Part shown: positions 43,900 to 52,864 of the stretch, in pieces
How positions within the stretch are numbered: the first letter of the stretch is position 1
Layout: every line of letters starts with the position of its first letter
From: Bacteroidales bacterium
GTDB lineage: Bacteria; Bacteroidota; Bacteroidia; Bacteroidales; UBA932
Assembly: GCA_017630155.1 (NCBI GenBank)
Contig: JAGBVU010000003.1
Coordinates: 1 to 64,000, forward strand
DNA length: 64,000 nt
Reading direction: 5' to 3'
Notes under the pieces: generated by a model
Told to the model about the DNA's origin: nothing
The model's input: only the letters and a program-made list of their open reading frames with translations
Databases searched by the model: none
Position numbers and translations under genes: made by a program

Positions 43900-44657
43900 T
43901 GGCTGCACCAGAGATCAATCCTATTGTAATAAAAAAGGGTGAACTCACCACCCTCGTACCAAATATGGAGAATTATCCGGAGGGGATTCTTATCCCCTTC
44001 GATAAGCCTCTTGAGTGGACCTCTGCCGATGTGGTCCGCAAACTCAAATTCAAATTCCAGTACTTTTTCAAGAACAAGAAGCTTAAAGTGGGACACGCCG
44101 GGACACTTGATCCCCTTGCCACCGGTATGCTCATCATCAGTCTGGGAAAGGCCACCAAAATATCTGAGAAGCTCCAGGCAGAGAAGAAAGAGTATATCGC
44201 CGATGTGACATTTGGTGCCACCACCCCCAGTTATGACCTTGAAAAGGAAATAGATGCCACCTACCCATATGAACATATCACATCAGAAAAAATAGAGGAG
44301 GCACTCAAAGGATTTATCGGCACACAGGAGCAGGTACCACCCATCTTCTCTGCCAAATATGTGGATGGAGTCCGTGCATACGAGATGGCACGCGAAGGTG
44401 TTGAGGTGGAGCTCAAATCTGCAACCATCACCATCTACAATATCGAATTATTGGAATACAATGCCCCTACAGCACGTATCAGAATAGAGTGCTCAAAGGG
44501 GACCTACATCCGTTCTTTTGCACGCGATCTCGGTCTAGCTCTTCAGAGCGGTGCACACCTGACAGCCCTTCGCAGAACCCAGTCAGGCAGTTTCCATGTA
44601 GAGAACGCCATCACAATGGACGAATTTATCACGTTTTATACGGAGAACAAGTTTTAG
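43899..44657 (+). CDS. truB: tRNA pseudouridine-55 synthase
   Basis: It makes pseudouridine 55 in the T-loop of tRNAs. 252 residues. The catalytic Asp lies in HAGTLDPLATGML (near residue 70), with TYPY...EQVPPIFSAKYVDGVRAYEMAR and CSKGTYIRSFARDLG as further signatures. ATG at 43899, overlapping the rpiB stop (TAATG), is preferred to the in-frame TTG at 43890. Confidence 0.95.
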   Translation: MAAPEINPIVIKKGELTTLVPNMENYPEGILIPFDKPLEWTSADVVRKLKFKFQYFFKNKKLKVGHAGTLDPLATGMLIISLGKATKISEKLQAEKKEYIADVTFGATTPSYDLEKEIDATYPYEHITSEKIEEALKGFIGTQEQVPPIFSAKYVDGVRAYEMAREGVEVELKSATITIYNIELLEYNAPTARIRIECSKGTYIRSFARDLGLALQSGAHLTALRRTQSGSFHVENAITMDEFITFYTENKF

Positions 44658-44680
44658 TCGCCCTTGATCATAAATTTGCC

Positions 44681-44910
44681 GACGCAGTGGATAGGGGTGC
44701 TACACCCATAGTGATGCGAATGACTTTGCGGAGTGCGTTAAGCGAATGAGCGGCGAATCGCCGTGTGGCGCAGCCAATGCTGGACTTTGTCTGATGACGT
44801 TAGGCGTGCGTAGCACGACTAAAAGGAAGAGTTGTCCGGCAAGGCGATGTGAGCGAAATCCGTAGCATGGAGCAACTCGTCATGAGCGACTATGGGTGTA
44901 GTAGAGCATA
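44681..44910 (+). repeat. Structured palindromic element C after truB
   Basis: It starts with GACGCAGTGGATAGGGGTGCT (44681-44701), the same opening as the transposase-flanking repeats. Perfect 13-base inverted repeats CTACACCCATAGT (44700-44712) and ACTATGGGTGTAG (44889-44901) enclose further hairpins: GGCGA/TCGCC (44752-44762), CGTGC/GCACG (44805-44817) and a GAGTTG/CAACTC stem (about 44829-44879). Layout resembles elements A and B but the sequence differs. Bases 44911-45065 hold no feature I can support. Confidence 0.65.
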
Positions 44911-45065
44911 ATTGTATGTCGGACGAAGTCTGATGACAGATTCATAGTCGGGCCAGTCTTGATATATGAGTGAGCCGGGTATGACGATGGAAAAAGTTAC
45001 CTCAGGACTGAGACGGGTGTGACGGGAAGAAGGATTCTCATCTGGGGCTGAGTGGAAAAATTACC

Positions 45066-45151
45066 GACGCAGTGGATAGGGGTGCTTTTCGCTGCGTCGT
45101 GTCGGTTTTTTGGGGGGATAGGGCTGTTTTTGCTGTATGACGCAGTGAATA
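45066..45151 (+). repeat. Left direct repeat of the transposase element
   Basis: Contains the hairpin GACGCAG (45066-45072)/CTGCGTC (45092-45098), then GTGTCGG, a T6 G6 stretch and a second GACGCAGTG at 45140. It matches 46233-46320 nearly base for base. Confidence 0.9.
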
Positions 45152-45300
45152 TGGTGCGTTTTCAATGTTTCGTGATTCTTTTAGATGGGGGGAGGTATGG
45201 TGTGAAGTTTCTTTTGTATCTTAGCAGTGCAATCCTTTTCGTGGGCAGATAGTTGTTGGGTCGGCGGGGATGGATGGTTTCGGATGATAAATGTTGTGTT

Positions 45301-46227
45301 ATGAAGAGGATGTTTCATCTCTGTATCTCATCGCCTGATGAGATTATGTTCAGGTGTCAGGAGGATTATCTCAGGGCTTTCAATTATTTCGCTTTAGCAT
45401 CTTACAGTACAGATACACTGCTTCTATGTGACTCCATTATGTCCAATCATATACACTCCTGTGTCATTTCTTCCCGGCTGCATGAGATGGCTTCAGAGTT
45501 CAAGTACTCCTATACCAGGTACTTTAATAGCAGGTATATGAGGAAGGGTAGTCTGGGGGAGAAGATACCATTCATTCTGAAAGTGGAGGGGGCTCGTCAT
45601 ATTCTTGCTGCCTTGAGTTACACTCTGCGAAATCCCTTTCATCACGGAGTAGCCAGTACCCCTTTCGGCTATGAGCACTCTTCGGCAAACATATTTTTTC
45701 AGAAGGAGTTGGGGAAGGTGCCGATGTATTGTGATTCGGAACCTAAATCCAAATACGGCCTTCTCCCCAGCAGAGCCAATTGTCCGTCACACTTCAGACT
45801 TGATTCAAGGGGGATGTTTACCCGCGAGAGTGTGCTTGAGGTATCACAAGTAGAGTTGATGTATGGTTCGGCCAGAAACTATCTGTTTTATATGAACAGA
45901 CTTTCCGGAGAGAAATGGGAGAATGAACAAAAGGAGGATAAGGACACTTCGATGGAGGTGGTGAAGCTGGAGACTATAGAGAAATGTTCTGCTGTGCATG
46001 ATTGCAGTGCTATGTTGATGAACGAGAAGAAACGTTATGACAGTCAGAAAATCCGCGATATAGAACTTTGTGAAGAGATAGATAATGTACTGGTCCCAAG
46101 GTGTGGCAGAAGGAGTGTCTATACCCTTACGCAGTCAGAAAAAGATAATATCGCAAATTACCTCTATTCAAGACGTGTTTCTGAGTCACAGATAAGACGG
46201 TGCTTATGTTATGCTTATAGCAGATGA
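45301..46227 (+). CDS. REP-associated tyrosine transposase (Y1/HUH family)
   Basis: 308 residues from ATG 45301 (in-frame starts exist upstream at 45253 and 45274). The N-terminal ~130 residues fit the IS200-like Y1 fold: FHLCISSPDEIMF, then DSIMSNHIHSCVI (metal-binding H-x-H of the HUH motif) and SYTRYFNSRYMRKGSLGEK, where the tyrosine nucleophile would lie in the next helix region. IRRCLCYAYSR and a charged linker form the C-terminus. RAYT proteins mobilise or maintain REP hairpins as single-stranded DNA. The gene is bracketed by hairpin-bearing direct repeats, supporting this. Function as an active transposase is inferred. Confidence 0.8.
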   Translation: MKRMFHLCISSPDEIMFRCQEDYLRAFNYFALASYSTDTLLLCDSIMSNHIHSCVISSRLHEMASEFKYSYTRYFNSRYMRKGSLGEKIPFILKVEGARHILAALSYTLRNPFHHGVASTPFGYEHSSANIFFQKELGKVPMYCDSEPKSKYGLLPSRANCPSHFRLDSRGMFTRESVLEVSQVELMYGSARNYLFYMNRLSGEKWENEQKEDKDTSMEVVKLETIEKCSAVHDCSAMLMNEKKRYDSQKIRDIELCEEIDNVLVPRCGRRSVYTLTQSEKDNIANYLYSRRVSESQIRRCLCYAYSR

Positions 46228-46232
46228 TATGT

Positions 46233-46320
46233 GACGCAGTGGATAGGGGGGCCTTTCGATGCGTCGTGTCGGTTTTTTGGGGGGATAGGGTTGTTTTTGC
46301 TGTATGACGCAGTGGATTAT
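46233..46320 (+). repeat. Right direct repeat of the transposase element
   Basis: It begins 5 bases after the transposase stop. The hairpin stem has one changed base (ATGCGTC in place of CTGCGTC), and the terminal GACGCAGTGGATTATG is slightly different from the left copy. Confidence 0.9.
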
Positions 46321-46437
46321 GCCCTTTGGAGGTGCGTCGCTGATAGGAGATGTGGAAGTGTATGTAAAAGAGGTGTGTCGTAGAGGACTGATACAGTGAA
46401 GGTCCGGGGGTAGAGAAAGGGATTACGGAAAAAGAGA

Positions 46438-46457
46438 CCCCCGAACGGAGTCGGGGG
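46438..46457. repeat. Hairpin CCCCCGA-ACGGAG-TCGGGGG (dispersed family, copy 3)
   Basis: A seven-base stem with loop ACGGAG, followed by TGACG. It is paired in tandem with the copy at 46472 and lies between the transposase element and the end of gltX. Confidence 0.75.
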
Positions 46458-46471
46458 TGACGTATGGTGTG

Positions 46472-46497
46472 CACCCCGAACAGAGTTGGGGGTGACG
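46472..46497. repeat. Hairpin CCCCGA-ACAGAG-TTGGGG (dispersed family, copy 4)
   Basis: The same loop ACAGAG as copies 1 and 2, with one G-T pair in the stem, followed by TGACG. It ends 10 bases from the gltX stop codon and may also act as the operon's transcript end, though no T-run is present on the minus strand. Confidence 0.75.
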
Positions 46498-46506
46498 TGT
46501 ACGGAA

Positions 46507-48060
46507 TTATAGTGTGGCGAGGGCGCGGTCGATGCGGGCTGCGAATTCATCGCGTCCGATGAGCCATATGATGTCTGCTACGCCAGGACCATTGTTTATA
46601 CCCACAAGTGAGAGACGGAGTGAGTTCATCACTTTGCCCATTGGCCAACCGTTGTTCACGATCAGTGAGTGGAGCCCCTCTTCAAGGGACTCTTTTGTGT
46701 ATGGTTCCAATGACATTACATAATCTTTGGCTTGTGCTACCATCTGTGGTACTTCATCTTTCCAGAATTTGGCCACTACTGTCTGGTCGTACTCTGCAGG
46801 TGCCTGGAAGAAGTAGTGGGTAAGTCCCCAGAAGTCGGTGATGAAGTGTGCCCTGTTCTTCATAAGTTCACACACTTTTGCCACATATTCGGGTTCTGCA
46901 TCAATGCCCCTTTCTGCCAGCTCTTTTCCGAATTCTGCTGCAAGGGCCTCGCCGCTCATCATACGGAGATACTCGGCGTTGAACCATTTAGCCTTTTCTG
47001 GGTTGAATTTGGCACCCGATTTTACCACTCTATCGAGCGAGAATACATCCACAAGCTCTTCAAGTCTGAAGATCTCCTGCTCTGTGCCTGGGTTCCAACC
47101 CAATAGTGCGAGGATGTTTACGAATGCTTCAGGAAGGTAGCCGTCTTCGCGGTATCCACGTGATATCTCTCCCTCAGGAGATACCCATTTGAGTGGGAAT
47201 ACAGGGAAACCGAGGCGGTCTCCGTCTCGTTTACTGAGTTTCCCTTTTCCATCGGGTTTGAGAAGTAGTGACAGGTGTGCAAAGCGTGGTTGGGTCTCCT
47301 GCCAGCCGAATGCTTCATAGAGCATGTAGTGGAGTGGGAGTGAAGGGAGCCACTCTTCTCCTCTGATTACCTCTGTGATCTCCATAAGGTGGTCATCCAC
47401 GATGTTTGCGAGGTGATATGTAGGTAGCTGGTCTGCAGATTTCCAGAGTACTTTGTCATCAAGTGTGTTGGTGTTCACTTCGATATGTCCGCGGATGAGG
47501 TCGTCCATCTTCACAATCCTGTTTTCTGGCATTTTGAAGCGGATGGTCCAACCGGTCTCTGTCTCTATCTTCTTTTTCCACTCCTCTTCAGGAAGTGTCA
47601 GAGAGTTGCGAAGCTGACCACGGGTCTCCCAATTGTATGTGAAGGTCTCTTTTGCTGCCTCTTTCTCTTTGCGGAGTTCGGCAAGCTCTTCTGCTGTGTC
47701 AAATGCGTAGTATGCGTAGCCGTTCTCAACAAGTTGCTCAGCATATTTGCGGTAGATGCTTCTGCGCTGTGACTGTCTGTAGGGTGCGTGAGGGTGCTTC
47801 TCAGATGGTACTTCAGGGATTGTGCCATCCTCATTTACACCTTCATCAGGGAATATGCCGCACCATCTTAGTGATTCGATGATGTATTGTTCTGCTCCCG
47901 GAACAAATCTTTGGGAGTCAGTATCCTCGATACGAAGGATGAAGTCTCCACCTCTCTGTTTGGCAAAAAGATAGTTGTATAGTGCAGTTCTGACACCACC
48001 CATGTGTAGTGGGCCTGTCGGGCTGGGGGCAAATCTTACCCTTGTCTTTCTTTCACTCAT
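46507..48060 (-). CDS. gltX: Glutamyl-tRNA synthetase
   Basis: A class I synthetase charging tRNA-Glu. 517 residues, with the HIGH-type motif in FAPSPTGPLHMGGVRTALYN (residues 10-29) and the KMSKS-type KLSKRDGD near residue 265. The DTD of RIEDTDSQRF and the LPTYHLANIVDDHLMEITEVIRGEEW loop are present. The C-terminal anticodon domain is complete. It starts 16 bases after the ftsZ stop on the same strand, so it probably ends the dcw transcript. Confidence 0.96.
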   Translation of the reverse strand: MSERKTRVRFAPSPTGPLHMGGVRTALYNYLFAKQRGGDFILRIEDTDSQRFVPGAEQYIIESLRWCGIFPDEGVNEDGTIPEVPSEKHPHAPYRQSQRRSIYRKYAEQLVENGYAYYAFDTAEELAELRKEKEAAKETFTYNWETRGQLRNSLTLPEEEWKKKIETETGWTIRFKMPENRIVKMDDLIRGHIEVNTNTLDDKVLWKSADQLPTYHLANIVDDHLMEITEVIRGEEWLPSLPLHYMLYEAFGWQETQPRFAHLSLLLKPDGKGKLSKRDGDRLGFPVFPLKWVSPEGEISRGYREDGYLPEAFVNILALLGWNPGTEQEIFRLEELVDVFSLDRVVKSGAKFNPEKAKWFNAEYLRMMSGEALAAEFGKELAERGIDAEPEYVAKVCELMKNRAHFITDFWGLTHYFFQAPAEYDQTVVAKFWKDEVPQMVAQAKDYVMSLEPYTKESLEEGLHSLIVNNGWPMGKVMNSLRLSLVGINNGPGVADIIWLIGRDEFAARIDRALATL

Positions 48061-48075
48061 ATTGTAAATTGTTTT

Positions 48076-49305
48076 TTAATTTTCTTCTTCCAGTTTTCTC
48101 AACTCTTCCTCTTTTCTGAGCCTTCTTATATATGCAGTCTCGTTCTCCATATCTATAATATTGACCCCGGGTTTGTATATGGTAGTTGTAGCCATATTGA
48201 AAGGGGAGAGTTTGATGGCAAGCTCATTGTTGTTTGGCTCCGGATTCTGTTTTACAGTGATCTCGTTCTCATCAAGATCGACCTCTTCACCCATGTCGCG
48301 CTCTTTCTGGAACATCGGTGGTGGGGTGAGGTTTACAAGGATTCCGGTAGCGACAATGGTTACGCTGATGGTTCCGGCTTCCATATTGTCATCGAAGGCT
48401 ATACCACGTTTGAAGTTGAATGGGTTGCCTGTGTATTCGGTGACATATTTGATGATCTGCTCCATCTCAGATGCCCTGAGTGCTTCCACTTTGCTGGATG
48501 TGATGTTGATAAGTACGTTCTTTGCAGATCTGAGACTGTAGTCCTTGATAAGAGGTGAGGTAAATGCCCTCTCTACAGCGTTGCGGGCTCTATTGGCACC
48601 TTTTGCCATGCCGGAACCCATGATGGCGTATCCGCTGTCTTTCATTACCATCTTAACATCGGCAAAGTCGACATTGATATATCCGTGGCCTGTGATTATC
48701 TCAGCTATACCTTTTACCGCGGTCTTCAGCACAGAGTCGGCTTTGGGTAAAGCTTCGAGTATCGACAGGTCTCCGTAGATGTCGTATATTTTCTGGTTGT
48801 CGATGATAAGTAGAGAGTCCACATATTTGGAGAGTTCTACAATCCCTTCGTATGCCCTCCTGAGGAATTCGGTACCTTCATCTCTGAACGGTTGTGTTAC
48901 GACACCGATAGTGAGGATCCCCATATCTTTGGCGATTTTGGCGATTACCGGCGATGCACCTGTACCTGTTCCACCACCCATACCTGCGGTGATGAAGAGC
49001 ATTTTGGTGCCGTCGTTGAGTTTCTCTTTTATCTCATCAGATTTGTCAACGGCCTTGTTGCGGGCAACATCTGGTCTGCACCCAGCTCCAAGACCCTCTC
49101 CGAGTGAGAATTTATTGACGATAGGTGAGTCTGCGAGCGACTGGCTGTCTGTGTTGCATACCATAAAGTCAACATCATTGATACCGTCGCGGTACATTTG
49201 TGATACTGCGTTGCATCCACCTCCGCCGACACCTATAACTTTAATGATGGTTTTTTTTGTCTCCCAACCATCAGGAGCAATGTTTAGAATCATCTCGTCT
49301 CCCAT
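48076..49305 (-). CDS. ftsZ: Cell division protein FtsZ
   Basis: A tubulin-like GTPase forming the division ring. 409 residues from the ATG at 49305, chosen because GGAGG stands 6-10 bases before it and because the earlier in-frame ATG at 49332 would overlap ftsA. Motifs: GVGGGGCNAV (near 28), the GGGTGTGASPVIA signature (near 105) and T7 loop NVDFADVKMVM. The C-terminal peptide AYIRRLRKEEELRKLEEEN is an extended version of the FtsA-binding tail (usually ending soon after the RR). It is at the end of the dcw cluster. Confidence 0.97.
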   Translation of the reverse strand: MGDEMILNIAPDGWETKKTIIKVIGVGGGGCNAVSQMYRDGINDVDFMVCNTDSQSLADSPIVNKFSLGEGLGAGCRPDVARNKAVDKSDEIKEKLNDGTKMLFITAGMGGGTGTGASPVIAKIAKDMGILTIGVVTQPFRDEGTEFLRRAYEGIVELSKYVDSLLIIDNQKIYDIYGDLSILEALPKADSVLKTAVKGIAEIITGHGYINVDFADVKMVMKDSGYAIMGSGMAKGANRARNAVERAFTSPLIKDYSLRSAKNVLINITSSKVEALRASEMEQIIKYVTEYTGNPFNFKRGIAFDDNMEAGTISVTIVATGILVNLTPPPMFQKERDMGEEVDLDENEITVKQNPEPNNNELAIKLSPFNMATTTIYKPGVNIIDMENETAYIRRLRKEEELRKLEEEN

Positions 49306-49315
49306 ATGTACCTCC

Positions 49316-50710
49316 CTATGCTTCGTTATCAATATTTGGATTGTTGAATATGTCTCCTATCTCACCGATGGTTCCTTTGATGAAATCACCGAAACCTCTC
49401 TTTTTCCCACCTTTACCTTGTGCAGGTGATTTGGCGTTCTCCCCTTTTGTCAATGGGATAGTCTGCTTGCCGCCAAAGAGGTCTTCCTGGATTGCCTCAT
49501 CATTTGACAATGGTTCTGTGTCGCCAGATTCATCTTCCTGGTACTCCTCTGCTGCCATATCTTCAAACCCTTTGAGGATAAGGCCTACTGCTGTGGAGCA
49601 GCTGGGTTTGAAAACCTCTTCCACAGATGTGGACATGATGGCATATGAGTCAGGTTGGGCAAGTCTTACATCTATACCAAGTATGTGCTTGGCCAATATC
49701 TGGATATGGTTTATGTATGAAGAACCACCTGTGATAAAGAGTCCTGCGCGGAGTTTGTCCTTGAATCCTGACTGCTCTATCTCGTATGCCACTGTCGCAA
49801 GTATTTCGCTGACTCTCGCCTCTATTACAGATGACAACAGTTTGAACGATATCTGTTTGGCTGTGAGGCCATCCCTTCCGGGGATGTTGATGACTTTGGT
49901 CTCCTGGGCATATTCACTCAGACAAGAGCCGTGCTGCTTCTTCAGGATCTCAGCGTCTCTGAATGATACTCCGCACACCTGTCTGATATCCTCTGTGATG
50001 GAGTTGCCACCAAATGGTATGACAGCTGTGTGCCTTATGATGTTGTCCTCAATAATGAGAAGATCAGATGTGCCACCACCTATATCGAGCATAGCAACAC
50101 CTATCTCCATGTCGTTATCGGACAATACAGCCCTTGCAGATGCAATGGGCTCCAGGAACATCTTCTTTATTTTGAGTTTTTTTCTGTTTATCACCTCTCT
50201 GCACGATTTTACTGCACTTATCCTCCCGACAAACAGTTTGAAGAAGGCCTCTATCTCTTTACCGAGCATACCTGTAGCATCGGTCTGGTGGAGGTATTCG
50301 TCCACGTTGTACGATTGGGGGATAACATGAAGGACAGCCTCCTTCTTGTCCACTTCATATTCGTACATCTCCTGGGTCCACGCATTGACCTCCTTCTCTG
50401 TAATGATGTCTGAGGGGAACATCCTTACCTTCTTTATGGATGCAGATGTACATCTGATGGCTTGTCCGGCAATACCCACATAGACCTCATCCAATTCGAA
50501 ATCTTCCCCTTCAATCTGATTCTTTACGTCTTCGATGGTGGGCGTAAGGGCGTCAAGCACCTTCTGGATGACTATCACTTCCCCCCTCCTGATGCCTGTT
50601 GAGGGAAATTCGCTGTAGGCGATAATCTTGATGCCACCGGCAGATTTTTCCCCCACGATGGTGGCCACTTTTGTGGTCCCTAAATCTATAGCAGCTACAT
50701 AGTTACTCAT
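49316..50710 (-). CDS. ftsA: Cell division protein FtsA
   Basis: An actin-like ATPase that tethers FtsZ to the membrane. 464 residues: YVAAIDLGTTKVATIVGEK (phosphate 1), the 1C domain, MLDIGGGTSDLLIIED (phosphate 2) and LFITGGSSYINHI (adenosine loop). The C-terminal ~80 residues are charged and end GFGDFIKGTIGEIGDIFNNPNID, consistent with an amphipathic membrane-targeting helix. It lies 4 bases after ftsQ and 10 before ftsZ. Confidence 0.96.
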   Translation of the reverse strand: MSNYVAAIDLGTTKVATIVGEKSAGGIKIIAYSEFPSTGIRRGEVIVIQKVLDALTPTIEDVKNQIEGEDFELDEVYVGIAGQAIRCTSASIKKVRMFPSDIITEKEVNAWTQEMYEYEVDKKEAVLHVIPQSYNVDEYLHQTDATGMLGKEIEAFFKLFVGRISAVKSCREVINRKKLKIKKMFLEPIASARAVLSDNDMEIGVAMLDIGGGTSDLLIIEDNIIRHTAVIPFGGNSITEDIRQVCGVSFRDAEILKKQHGSCLSEYAQETKVINIPGRDGLTAKQISFKLLSSVIEARVSEILATVAYEIEQSGFKDKLRAGLFITGGSSYINHIQILAKHILGIDVRLAQPDSYAIMSTSVEEVFKPSCSTAVGLILKGFEDMAAEEYQEDESGDTEPLSNDEAIQEDLFGGKQTIPLTKGENAKSPAQGKGGKKRGFGDFIKGTIGEIGDIFNNPNIDNEA

Positions 50711-50714
50711 ATAT

Positions 50715-51518
50715 CTATTTTTTGTTTTTTTCTTTTTTCAGTGTGCAGACCACTTGATCGGCGTATTTCAGGTTTATGACAGAATATTTGTTCCATCCAT
50801 GGATTGGAACCACATTCTTGTAGAAGGCCTCAAGTTTCCTGAATTTGTAGTCAATATTGTCAAATCCTCCAAACAGAATTGTCTGGTCACCTACCCTCAT
50901 ATATAGGGCGATGTCTCCATCCGGCATGATGTGTATCTGCTGAATCTGTGAACTCCAGAACTCATCCCCCCTTATGTATTCCCCAAAATTGAGCATATCT
51001 GCAAGCCATTTTTCCCCCTCATTATCAACATAACCTCTCTGTCCCGCCTTCAGCTTGAATGGTATCTCACCTGTGACTACAGGGACATATGAGGTGAAGG
51101 TGTTGACCAATGGAAATATGTAGAATGTCTCGTCCACATAGTATCCCCCCTCTGCGCCCTGAATCCTCAATAGCGGCCTTCTCTGCGTAATGTCAACGTG
51201 GAGGATTCCATCTCTGTCAAGAGATACATCACTGAACTTGATGGCGCTTCTCCTGTTGAGGAGTTGCTCGATGTCATAAAGATTGATTGATGACAGATTT
51301 TTCCCTATTACGGCCAATTCTGATTCGGAGATAATATCCTTAACCTCCTCCCTGGAGACAAATCTGTTGACGGTGCTGTCAAGGATGGTGACTTTCACAT
51401 CTGTGCACACGTCATCCCCCTTCCCTTCCCCTTTAAGCATGGAGGCGAAGAAGAAGTAGGCACCGAATATGGCTGCCACCAAAAACCAACCTATATATGT
51501 CAGTATCTTTCTTAACAC
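50715..51518 (-). CDS. ftsQ: Cell division protein FtsQ
   Basis: A bitopic divisome protein. 267 residues with a transmembrane helix at about 6-28 (LTYIGWFLVAAIFGAYFFFASML). The POTRA-like domain follows (VKVTILDSTVNRFVSREEVKDII), and then the beta domain with QIHIMPDGDIALYMRVGDQTILFG and VINLKYADQVVC near the end, the FtsQ signature. Overlaps murC by 7 bases. Confidence 0.9.
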   Translation of the reverse strand: MLRKILTYIGWFLVAAIFGAYFFFASMLKGEGKGDDVCTDVKVTILDSTVNRFVSREEVKDIISESELAVIGKNLSSINLYDIEQLLNRRSAIKFSDVSLDRDGILHVDITQRRPLLRIQGAEGGYYVDETFYIFPLVNTFTSYVPVVTGEIPFKLKAGQRGYVDNEGEKWLADMLNFGEYIRGDEFWSSQIQQIHIMPDGDIALYMRVGDQTILFGGFDNIDYKFRKLEAFYKNVVPIHGWNKYSVINLKYADQVVCTLKKEKNKK

Positions 51519-52864
51519 TGTCCGACTCTCTCTTTCAGCAGTTCTGTAATTGGATCTGTAAATGTACTGATATCACCTGCACCCAGTGTGATAAGAATGT
51601 CAATATCCCTGGATTCCAACTCTTTGAGGAGGTCCTCTTTGGATACTATCTTCTTGTTCTCTGTGGTGACCAGGTCAAATATCATCTCGCTATTTACCCC
51701 CTCAATAGGTAGTTCCCTGGCGGGGTAGATAGGGAGGAGTATAAGTTCATCCAGCGCACTGAGGCTCTGTGCAAACTCCTGGTAGAAGTCTCTGGTCCTG
51801 GTGTAGAGGTGAGGCTGGAAAATAGCACAAAGCCTCCTTCCAGGGAATATGTCCCTTATAGAGCTGATGGCTGCCGAGATCTCCTTGGGGTGGTGGGCAT
51901 AGTCATCGATATAGGAACATTTCGGGGTGTTGAGGTGGATGTCGAATCTCCTCTCGACCCCTTTGTATGTTGCAAGGCCCCTCTTTACATCTTCTGGTGA
52001 GGTGCCGTGCAGAAGTGCGACAGCAGCTGCAGCAATGCCGTTCTCCACATTTACCCATCCTGGGATTCCTACGGTGCACTCTTCGATGGGGCCCATAGGG
52101 GAGTTGAGGGTGAAGTGGAAGTATCCGCACTCATCCAGCTTTATGTCTGAGGCATAGAAGTCAGCCTCTTCGTTGTAGCTGTAGGTGTAGATGTCAGCTT
52201 TGGTGTCAAATGTTATCTCTACCCCTTTTTTCACTACCAGTGCCCCTTTTACTTGAGAGGCAAATTCGCGGAATGCCCCTTTCACATGGTCGTGGTCAGA
52301 GTAGATGTCCAGATGGTCTGCATCGCACGAGGTGATGGCTGCTATATCGGGGAAGAGTTGGAGGAATGATCTGTCAAACTCATCAGCTTCTGCTACCAGG
52401 ACAGGATTCCTGGAGAGGAGAAGATTTGTGTGGTAGTTTTTGGATATTCCGCCGAGGAATGCATTGCACCCCTCTCCCGAGTGGGTAAGGATGTGTGCCA
52501 ACAGGGTACTGGTGGTGGTTTTGCCGTGAGTACCCGATATGGCGAGACATTTCTGCTGTGATGCAATCTCCCCAAGGGCACGTGAGCGCTTCACTACTCT
52601 ATACCCTTTTTCAAAGACCTCCACCAACTCTTTCATCTCTGCGGGGATTGCTGGGGTGTAGATGACGAGGGTCTCCTCCACATCTTTTGGGAGAAGGTCG
52701 GGCCTCTCTTCATAGTGTACCTCTATCCCTTCAGATTCAAGTGCAGCAGTGAGTTTGCTGGGGGTGCGGTCATATCCCGATACGCAGTAGCCTGCGTGTT
52801 TGAAGTAACGGGCGATTGCACTCATCCCGATGCCGCCGATCCCTATGAAATATACATTCTTCAT
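51512..52864 (-). CDS. murC: UDP-N-acetylmuramate--L-alanine ligase
   Basis: It adds L-Ala to UDP-MurNAc in peptidoglycan synthesis. 450 residues, NAD-like N-terminal GIGGIGMSAIARYF (residues 7-20), ATP-binding SGTHGKTTTSTLL (near 110), and the central EADEFDRSFLQL and DDYAHHPKEI motifs. Cytoplasmic. The start is directly adjacent to the murG stop. Confidence 0.96.
   Translation of the reverse strand: MKNVYFIGIGGIGMSAIARYFKHAGYCVSGYDRTPSKLTAALESEGIEVHYEERPDLLPKDVEETLVIYTPAIPAEMKELVEVFEKGYRVVKRSRALGEIASQQKCLAISGTHGKTTTSTLLAHILTHSGEGCNAFLGGISKNYHTNLLLSRNPVLVAEADEFDRSFLQLFPDIAAITSCDADHLDIYSDHDHVKGAFREFASQVKGALVVKKGVEITFDTKADIYTYSYNEEADFYASDIKLDECGYFHFTLNSPMGPIEECTVGIPGWVNVENGIAAAAVALLHGTSPEDVKRGLATYKGVERRFDIHLNTPKCSYIDDYAHHPKEISAAISSIRDIFPGRRLCAIFQPHLYTRTRDFYQEFAQSLSALDELILLPIYPARELPIEGVNSEMIFDLVTTENKKIVSKEDLLKELESRDIDILITLGAGDISTFTDPITELLKERVGQC

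Larger units (their letters stand above)
45066..46320 (+). mobile_element. REP-associated-transposase-like element bracketed by ~88-bp direct repeats
   Basis: A Y1 (HUH)-type transposase gene lies between two long direct repeats (45066-45151 and 46233-46320) that differ at only a handful of positions. Each repeat opens with a GACGCAG/(C/A)TGCGTC hairpin and closes with another GACGCAGT. Lack of terminal inverted repeats and presence of subterminal hairpins fits a single-strand transposition mechanism. Limits are taken from the repeats; I see no target-site duplication. Confidence 0.7.

Noticed and set aside
44489..44749. 86-codon frame at the end of truB
   Set aside because: Mostly overlaps truB in another frame and continues into element C; no support as a gene.
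49257..50330. 357-residue open frame on the plus strand
   Set aside because: Antisense to ftsA and the end of ftsZ; no family signature; ftsA is certain.
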